Of a stretch of 51,821 bases of DNA, positions 46,254 through 51,821 are shown one piece after another. Source of the DNA: Candidimonas sp. (lineage in GTDB: Bacteria > Pseudomonadota > Gammaproteobacteria > Burkholderiales > Burkholderiaceae_B); contig SCQX01000185.1 in the NCBI GenBank assembly GCA_004298545.1, positions 1 through 51,821 of the forward strand, given 5' to 3'. Both the position numbers and the translations under genes were made by a program. Under the pieces are notes generated by a model. It was not told the DNA's origin. It made no database searches and worked only from the letters and a program-made list of their open reading frames with translations. Positions within the stretch are counted from its first letter, which is position 1, and every line of letters begins with the position of its first letter.

Positions 46254-47147
46254 CTATCGAGACCGTCGCGTCGCGGCGTGAACGATCTTCGCCAGTAAAC
46301 CGTCGGGCGACTCGAACAGCCGCATCGCGGAAAAATGGTTGTGCCCGATCATCTCCTGGTACGTGCAATGCGATCCGTGCGCGCGGCACGCTTGCGCATA
46401 CCGCTGCGATTGGCCAATCATTTCCGGCGTTTCCGCATCCCCCACCAGCACATGCAGCGGCAACCGCGACAAAATCGGGTGCCGCATGGGACTGACCTCG
46501 CCGACCTGATCCGCGCGCAGGCGAAGATCCTGGTTGACCGGGATCGAGAGCAGAGGCTCAAGTTCGTAGACGCCGCTGATCAGAACCACTTCCGGCACCC
46601 GGCCCGGCGGCAACACCGCCACGCCACTGTCGGCCGCCAGCGCGGCGGCAACCAGATGGGCGCCCGCGGATCGCCCCGAAATGGACACCGGCACGTCGGC
46701 GGCCGCCGCCTCGGCGCAATGGCTGATCTCGCCCACGTGCCCGTACACCCAGCGCAGCCCCGCGCGTATCTCCGCGACGATGTCGGCCACGGCAACTCGT
46801 GGACACAGATCGTAATTCAGGAGGACCGTGGTGATGCCCGCGGGCACGAGCGCATCGGCAATGAAACTGTGGTCGCGCTTATCGAGCCGGCGCCAGGAGC
46901 CGCCGTGCACGAACACATGAATGGGGGAACCGGGCGCGGCCGGAAAAATATCCAGCCTCGCCCCCGGCGCACGCCCATAGGCGACGTCGCCGACCATCGT
47001 GTGGCGGGCGCGTGCCTGCGCGCTGAGCAGTCGATAGCGCTCGATATGGCCTTCAGCGTCGGGGACCGAAACGCTGGGCGTGTATTGCCACGCCATGTCG
47101 TTGCGGCGCTCCGCAACGCTTGCCGTCAACCCTTCCCGCGTATCCAT
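46254..47147 (-). CDS. Alpha/beta hydrolase (esterase / kynurenine-formamidase-like)
   Basis: This 297-residue cytoplasmic hydrolase has the oxyanion segment VFVHGGSWRRLDK and the nucleophile elbow SGRSAGAHLVAA (GxSxG). A likely acid is in LVGDAETPEM and a His in IGHNHFSAM near the C-terminus. The HGGSW motif and layout are those of the carboxylesterase/BD-FAE and kynurenine formamidase group. It is the last gene of the minus-strand operon, 60 bp after the M20 hydrolase, so it may act on the same imported compound. An internal ATG at 47093 is an alternative start. Confidence 0.82.
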   Translation of the reverse strand: MDTREGLTASVAERRNDMAWQYTPSVSVPDAEGHIERYRLLSAQARARHTMVGDVAYGRAPGARLDIFPAAPGSPIHVFVHGGSWRRLDKRDHSFIADALVPAGITTVLLNYDLCPRVAVADIVAEIRAGLRWVYGHVGEISHCAEAAAADVPVSISGRSAGAHLVAAALAADSGVAVLPPGRVPEVVLISGVYELEPLLSIPVNQDLRLRADQVGEVSPMRHPILSRLPLHVLVGDAETPEMIGQSQRYAQACRAHGSHCTYQEMIGHNHFSAMRLFESPDGLLAKIVHAATRRSR

Positions 47148-47207
47148 CCGTTCAGCGCCCTGTTCGCCATGCCGCCTTGCCGACCCTCACGATGACCCGA
47201 TCGCCCA

Positions 47208-48524
47208 TCAATGGGTCGTCTGCTTCTGCCCGATCTCGAGAATGGAACGGGCGAGCGCGTCCACCGCCGGCGGCAGGTCCGATTCATTGATGTCGAACTT
47301 CGTCGTGTGATGACCCGATGGCAGGTCGGACCCGATGACCGTGTAGATGGCACGCCCGCCACGTTCCTGCACCCGCCGCATCAGGTAGGTTGCGTCCTCA
47401 CTGCCGGAGGCGCAGAAAGGCTCGGCGTGAACCTCCAGGTTGGCCACTTCCCGCGACGACCGCGCCACTGCATCGGCAAGATCGGGGTCGGAATCGGCGG
47501 TGGTCGTATGCCCCACGCTGCGGATGTCCACTTCCAGCTCCTGCGCCAGAGCGGCGCCGCGCAGCACCGCCTCGGCGCGCTTGACCATGTATTGAGCGAT
47601 TTCATCGGTTTCGCCGCGCACCTCCATGAGCATGGTGGCGGTATCGGCAATCACGTTGCGTCCCGACCCCGCGCGCAGCACCCCCACATTCACGCGCGAC
47701 CGCCCCGCATGATGGCGCGAGATGGCATACAGGCCCACCACGGCCTGCGCCGCGCCCAGCAGCGCGTTGCGCCCCATCTCGGGACGCCCGCCCGCGTGCG
47801 CGGTCTGGCCGCGAAAACTCACATCGAACTTGTTGCTGGCGAGATGGCCGTAGACATTCGGACGCAACACGTGGCTGGGCGCGCCAGTGCCGACGTGGAT
47901 GGCGATCAGGTAATCGACATCATCGACGACGCCGGCCTTCACCATGGGCAGCGCGCCCCGGCCGCCCTCCTCGGCGGGCTGGAAGATGAACTTGACGGTG
48001 CCGTGAATCTGGTCGCGCATGTGGCTGAGCACTTCCGCCACCCCCAGGGACATGGCGGTGTGCGTGTCGTGCCCGCAGGCGTGCATCACCCCCTTGTGCT
48101 GGGAAACGAAACCCGCGCGCACCGGGAAGTGGTCATTCGTATCGTCTTCCAGAATCGGCAAGGCGTCCATATCGGCGCGCAACGCCACCACCGGCCCCGG
48201 TTTCGCCCCTTTCAGAATGCCGACGACGGCGGTATGCCCCCCCTCGAACTTCGGCAGGAACTCGGGGTCGGCCCCCTCGGCGCGCGCCCGTTCGAAACAC
48301 TGTGTCAGCGCCGCGGCGCTTGGCATACCCACGCGGCTGGCCGAATCCATTGCATCACGACCCAGTTGCAACTCCAACCCGAGATCCTTGAGCCGACGCG
48401 CCACCAAGCTTGCCGTGCGGAATTCGGTCAGCCCCAGTTCAGGATGCTGATGCAGGTCGCGCCGCGTGGCGATCACCTTCGGCCCAACCGTTTCCATGAG
48501 TTTCTCTACATCCACATGCGCCAT
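47208..48524 (-). CDS. M20-family amidohydrolase, AbgA-like
   Basis: This 438-residue metallohydrolase aligns along its length with E. coli AbgA, a subunit of the enzyme that splits p-aminobenzoyl-glutamate. Shared segments are RRDLHQHPELGLTEFRTASL, LGRDAMDSASRVGMP, ALRADMDALPI, the metal site MHACGHDTHTAMSLG, IFQPAEEGGRGA, VGVLRAGSGRNV, CASGSEDATYLMRRVQ and GHHTTKFDINE. GGAG lies 6 nt before the ATG at 48524, which beats an ATG four codons upstream. No AbgB partner is present, and the neighbouring importer suggests an exogenous amide or peptide substrate. The exact substrate is inferred only. Confidence 0.87.
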   Translation of the reverse strand: MAHVDVEKLMETVGPKVIATRRDLHQHPELGLTEFRTASLVARRLKDLGLELQLGRDAMDSASRVGMPSAAALTQCFERARAEGADPEFLPKFEGGHTAVVGILKGAKPGPVVALRADMDALPILEDDTNDHFPVRAGFVSQHKGVMHACGHDTHTAMSLGVAEVLSHMRDQIHGTVKFIFQPAEEGGRGALPMVKAGVVDDVDYLIAIHVGTGAPSHVLRPNVYGHLASNKFDVSFRGQTAHAGGRPEMGRNALLGAAQAVVGLYAISRHHAGRSRVNVGVLRAGSGRNVIADTATMLMEVRGETDEIAQYMVKRAEAVLRGAALAQELEVDIRSVGHTTTADSDPDLADAVARSSREVANLEVHAEPFCASGSEDATYLMRRVQERGGRAIYTVIGSDLPSGHHTTKFDINESDLPPAVDALARSILEIGQKQTTH

Positions 48525-48548
48525 TTCTTTCTCCATCCGTTGCGGAAT

Positions 48549-49433
48549 TCACGATTTGGCCGCCGCTTTCGCAGCCGCCCGCCTGATCTTCTTGTTCGAC
48601 CGATAGCGTGGGTCGATGGCATCACGCAACCAGTCACCAATGAGATTCTCGCACAGCACCAGCAGAACCAGCGCCACCCCCGGGAGCACCGACGTCCACC
48701 AGGCGCCGCTGAACAGGTACTGGTAGCCCTGCGCGATGCGCAGCCCCAGCGCCGGCGTCGTCGTGGGCACGCCCAGCCCAAGGAACGACAGCGTCGCTGC
48801 CAATTCCACGGCGCGCGGAATATCGACCGAGATCTGCACCAGAATGGGGTCGGTCACGTTGGGCAGAATATGGCGAAAGAGTATGCGCGCCGGCGAAGCG
48901 CCGATGGCCGCGGCCGCCGTGGCGTACTGCTTCTCGCGTTCCGCCAGCACCGAAGAACGCACCAGCCGGGCGTATTGCGCCCAATCCACCACGCCGATGA
49001 CGACGATGACGATCCACAGGCCGCGGCCGAATATCGCCAGCGCCGCCAACGCGATCAGCACCGCTGGCAGCGACAGCTGCACGTCCGCCGCCCGCATGGT
49101 AACGGTGTCGAACCAGCCGCCCTGGTAGCCCGCGATCAGCCCGATGGTTGCACCAATGGCAACGCCGATCGCCACCGACACAAAGCCCGCGAGCAGGCTC
49201 ACCTGCAGGCCGTAGATGATATTGGAGAGGACGTCGCGCCCCAGCGCGTCGGTACCCAGGATGTACGTCCAGTGGCCCGTCTCCCACACCGGGGGGGTGA
49301 GCCGCGCCATCAGGTTCTGGCGCAGCGGGTCGTGCGGCGCCACCCACGGCGCGAACACCGCCGCGGCGATCATCAGCAGCAGAATCACCGTCGGCACCAG
49401 CGGCGGGCGCTTCATCTTGCTAACGGCGGCCAT
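48549..49433 (-). CDS. ABC transporter permease, DppC/OppC type
   Basis: This 294-residue inner-membrane permease belongs to the dipeptide/oligopeptide (PepT) importer class. The N-terminal helix (VPTVILLLMIAAAVFAPWVA) and the HDP segment precede LGTDALGRDVLSNIIYG, typical of DppC. The ATPase-coupling EAA loop is YATAAAAIGASPARILFRHI. FLGLGVPTTTPALGLRIAQG follows, then the final helix and a basic tail. Its start overlaps the upstream permease gene by 14 bp. It pairs with the DppB-type subunit. Confidence 0.92.
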   Translation of the reverse strand: MAAVSKMKRPPLVPTVILLLMIAAAVFAPWVAPHDPLRQNLMARLTPPVWETGHWTYILGTDALGRDVLSNIIYGLQVSLLAGFVSVAIGVAIGATIGLIAGYQGGWFDTVTMRAADVQLSLPAVLIALAALAIFGRGLWIVIVVIGVVDWAQYARLVRSSVLAEREKQYATAAAAIGASPARILFRHILPNVTDPILVQISVDIPRAVELAATLSFLGLGVPTTTPALGLRIAQGYQYLFSGAWWTSVLPGVALVLLVLCENLIGDWLRDAIDPRYRSNKKIRRAAAKAAAKS

Positions 49434-50343
49434 AGGACACCCGCGGATCGATCAGGCGGTAGATCACATCCACCGCGAAGTTGATGGTGGAGAACAGCGC
49501 GGCCACCACCAGCACGTACGACAGGATGATGGGATAGTCCAGGCGGTACAGCGCTTCCAGCGCCAGGCGGTTCATTCCCGGCATGGCGAAAATCGTTTCG
49601 GTGACCACCGCGCCGGCCAGCAGCTGGCCGAACTGCAAGCCGAACACGGTGATGAACGGCAGCAACGCGGGGCGCAACGCGTGCTTGTAAATGACGATGG
49701 TTTCCGACAACCCCTTGGCGCGCGCGGTGCGCACGTAATTTTGCGACAACGTGCTGAGCACGTTGCTGCGTATCATGCGCGTGAACAGCGCAATGCGAAA
49801 GAACGCCAGCGAGCAGGCGGGCATGATGTAATGCACCCAACTGCCCGCTCCTGAGGACGGCAACAGATTGAGCTCGACACTGAAGAAAAAAATCAGCAGG
49901 ATGCCAAGAAAGAACGTAGGCACCGACGAACCCAGCACCGAGACGGTACGCAGCAGGCGGTCGGCGACCCCGCCCGCATGCACGGCCGAGGAAACCCCGA
50001 ACGGCAAGCCGAAAATCACCGCGATCGCTATGGACAGCAGCACCAGCCTGAGCGTGACCGGAAAACGCGAGAGCACAAGCCGCATGGCCGGCCGGCCGGT
50101 GTAATACGAGATTCCCAGGTTGCCGTGCAGCACGCCATCGATGTAGCGGTAATACTGCACGGCCAGCGGCTGGTCCAGGCCAAGCGACGCGCGCAGTTCG
50201 TCACGCTGCTGCGTGGTCATCTGCTCGGGCGCCAGCACCGACACGGGGTCGCCGGCCATGTGAATCAGCCCGAAAACCAGCGTTGCCACCACCCAGACGG
50301 TGAATATCGCCTGCGCCAGCCGCTTGACCGCGAAGCTCAGCAT
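49420..50343 (-). CDS. ABC transporter permease, DppB/OppB type
   Basis: This 307-residue permease has the DppB layout: the N-terminal helix FAVKRLAQAIFTVWVVATLV, the DPV and LGLDQPLAVQYYRYI segment, GNLGISYYTGRP, the SSVPTFFLGILLIFFF helix, and the EAA loop YVRTARAKGLSETIVIYKHA. TETIFAMPGMNRLALEAL and a C-terminal DPRVSYG follow. It starts 12 bp after the binding-protein gene and overlaps the DppC-type gene, so subunit synthesis is coupled. Confidence 0.93.
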   Translation of the reverse strand: MLSFAVKRLAQAIFTVWVVATLVFGLIHMAGDPVSVLAPEQMTTQQRDELRASLGLDQPLAVQYYRYIDGVLHGNLGISYYTGRPAMRLVLSRFPVTLRLVLLSIAIAVIFGLPFGVSSAVHAGGVADRLLRTVSVLGSSVPTFFLGILLIFFFSVELNLLPSSGAGSWVHYIMPACSLAFFRIALFTRMIRSNVLSTLSQNYVRTARAKGLSETIVIYKHALRPALLPFITVFGLQFGQLLAGAVVTETIFAMPGMNRLALEALYRLDYPIILSYVLVVAALFSTINFAVDVIYRLIDPRVSYGRR

Positions 50344-50354
50344 TGCCGGCGATG

Positions 50355-51821
50355 CTACTTACGGCTCATGTCCCAGGCGAAGATCAGCTCGTCGGGGCGC
50401 GACTTCCATTCCACATGATCGTTCACGCCCGCGATGACGTCTTCCCAATAAAGCGGTATATAGGCGAAATCCTGGCGATCGGCAATGTGATAGATCTCGC
50501 GCTCCAACGCAATGCGCTTGCTGGCCTCAAAGGTTTTCGCCGCTCCTTCGAATATTTTGTCGGTTTTCGGATTGCAGTAATGCATGCGGTTGGCGTGGCC
50601 GTAGCCCTTTGCCTTGTCGCGGCAATGGTAAAGCGCACCGTACGTGGAGATTGGATCGGTGGTGCCCCAGCCCGCCAGGTACATGGTGAAATTACCCTTG
50701 TCCACCTGCGGAAAGAACACGGTCTTGGGCTCCGCGTTGACGGTCGCATCGATACCGACGTTCTGCAGCATGCCGCCGATGGCCTGCGCCACCAGCGCAT
50801 CATTCAGGTAGCGGTCATTGGGGGCGACGAATTCCAGAGAGAACCCGTGGGGGTACCCCGCTGCAGCCAGCAGTTTCTTCGCGGCGGCCGGATCGTAAGG
50901 CAGACGCTTGACATTCTTGTCATAGGACTCGAATTGCGGGGCAATGAACTGCGTGGCGGGCGTAATGGCGTCGTTGAAGATTTCCTTCTTCAGACCCTCC
51001 ACGTCGATGGCCTGATACACCGCCTGGCGCACGCGCGGATCCATGAAGGGGTTCTTCTCGCCCTTTTTCATGCCGGCCGAATCCGTCTTGCGCCAGTAGT
51101 CCATCGCCAGGTAGATGATGCGGATGCCAGGCGTGATGGTCAGGTAGGCGCTGCCGCTGCTCTTCACGCGTGCGAAATTCTGCGGCTCGACCTTCTCGGC
51201 AACCTGAACCTGGCCCGACAGCAGCGCGGCAAGCCGCGTTGCGCTATTGGGGATGCTTTCCAGCTTCACATACTTGAAAACCGGCTGCGGGCCCCAGAAG
51301 CCCTTCCATGCCTCGACGTTCAGGTGGTCGTCGGGCAGCCAGTTCACGAATTTGTACGGACCAGTGCCGATGGGATGCTGCTCAAACACGGCGCGGCCTT
51401 CCTTCTTGATGAGGGCCTCGGGCATGACAGGGATCATGCTCATGTGACGCGGGAAGATCGGATCCGGCAGGTTGAACGCGACATCCAGCGTGTGGTCGTC
51501 GACGACCTTGTAGCCGGACACCGCGCTGGCAAAATCGCGCATCTGCGACTTGGGATTGCGGCCCGTATCGAGAATGGACTCGCCCACGTCTTCAGGCGTC
51601 ATGACGCTGCCATCCTGAAACTTCACATCCTTGCGCAGGGTGATGCGCCAGATGTTGGGCGCAATGAATTTCCACGCGGTGGCGATGCGCGGCTGAATCG
51701 AGCCGTCGCGCGCAAGAAGCGTCAACGTGTCGAATATATGACGCTGCCACGAGTAATTGGTGTTCTCGCTGCGCATGATGGGGTCGAGCGTCGAGGCGCC
51801 CCCCTGCCAGGCGATCACCAG
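50355..51821 (-). CDS. ABC transporter substrate-binding protein, family 5 (5'-truncated)
   Basis: This is the C-terminal 488 residues of a DppA/OppA-type periplasmic binding protein; the signal peptide and first strands lie beyond the right edge. Family 5 features are GGASTLDPIMRSEN, WRITLRKDVKFQDGSVMTPE, PIGTGPYKFVNW, the MDPRVRQAVYQAIDVEGL segment and AAKKLLAAAGYPHGFSLEFV, with YIPLYWEDVIAG near the end. The frame is open to the edge. The two permeases follow at once; the ATPases, if cognate, would have to be further right or elsewhere. Confidence 0.93.
   Translation of the reverse strand: MVIAWQGGASTLDPIMRSENTNYSWQRHIFDTLTLLARDGSIQPRIATAWKFIAPNIWRITLRKDVKFQDGSVMTPEDVGESILDTGRNPKSQMRDFASAVSGYKVVDDHTLDVAFNLPDPIFPRHMSMIPVMPEALIKKEGRAVFEQHPIGTGPYKFVNWLPDDHLNVEAWKGFWGPQPVFKYVKLESIPNSATRLAALLSGQVQVAEKVEPQNFARVKSSGSAYLTITPGIRIIYLAMDYWRKTDSAGMKKGEKNPFMDPRVRQAVYQAIDVEGLKKEIFNDAITPATQFIAPQFESYDKNVKRLPYDPAAAKKLLAAAGYPHGFSLEFVAPNDRYLNDALVAQAIGGMLQNVGIDATVNAEPKTVFFPQVDKGNFTMYLAGWGTTDPISTYGALYHCRDKAKGYGHANRMHYCNPKTDKIFEGAAKTFEASKRIALEREIYHIADRQDFAYIPLYWEDVIAGVNDHVEWKSRPDELIFAWDMSRK

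Noticed and set aside
47211-49484. 757-residue open frame on the plus strand across the M20 and permease genes
   Set aside because: It is a GC-driven shadow: it spans two genuine minus-strand genes and their ribosome-binding sites and has no family signature.
1-51821. tRNA, rRNA, CRISPR arrays, prophage or transposon genes
   Set aside because: None recognised by eye: no tRNA-like cloverleaf with a TTCGA-type T arm at a gene-free position, no spaced direct repeats and no recombinase motifs.

Overview
This is about 52 kb of high-GC (roughly two thirds G+C) chromosome from a betaproteobacterium, most likely order Burkholderiales. The call rests on the gene neighbourhoods (tsaE-amiC, mutL-miaA, purM/hda/HAD/pcnB/folK, glyQ-glyS-gmhB-acyltransferase-metallopeptidase-gloA, lptD-surA-rsmA divergent from amgK-murU) and on a MutL that carries its own endonuclease motif. 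I saw no rRNA, tRNA, CRISPR array, transposase or phage gene.

Positions 1-26.7 kb are housekeeping genes. The plus strand carries tsaE (cut by the window edge), amiC, mutL, miaA, hda, a HAD phosphatase, pcnB, folK, glyQ, glyS, gmhB, a lysophospholipid acyltransferase, a YgjP-type metallopeptidase and gloA. dedA and purM are inserted on the minus strand. Next come a FadE-type acyl-CoA dehydrogenase (minus), a fused SpmA-SpmB membrane protein (plus), the lptD-surA-rsmA operon (minus), the MurNAc-recycling pair amgK-murU (plus) and a membrane-anchored coiled-coil protein of the DUF6776 type. Many neighbours overlap by 1-4 bp in ATGA or GTGA form, so translational coupling is likely.

Positions 26.8-41.6 kb are one minus-strand bacterial cellulose operon, transcribed bcsB-bcsZ-bcsC-bcsE-bcsF-bcsQ-bcsA-bcsG-bcsR-like. 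The set (E, F, G, Q, R present; no D) is that of type II cellulose secretion with phosphoethanolamine decoration, as in E. coli, but packed into one operon in a different order. Two proteins depart from textbook motifs: the BcsZ cellulase has Asn where E. coli BcsZ has its catalytic base Asp, and the BcsA PilZ domain has Ala in the DxSxxG motif. bcsC contains an A8 and a G7 tract.

A 782-bp non-coding stretch with AT-rich islands lies upstream of bcsB, followed by a 49-residue membrane peptide gene (minus) and a 452-bp region holding a perfect 10-bp inverted repeat. Positions 43.0-46.2 kb hold a two-gene plus-strand operon: a monohaem cytochrome resembling only the C-terminal domain of TorC, and a Tat-exported TorA/DMSO-reductase-family molybdoenzyme.

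The right end (46.25 kb to the edge) is a minus-strand operon: a dipeptide-type ABC importer (binding protein cut by the window edge, then two permeases), an AbgA-like M20 amidohydrolase and an alpha/beta hydrolase. This looks like uptake and hydrolysis of one amide or peptide-like substrate. The transporter ATPases are not in the window.
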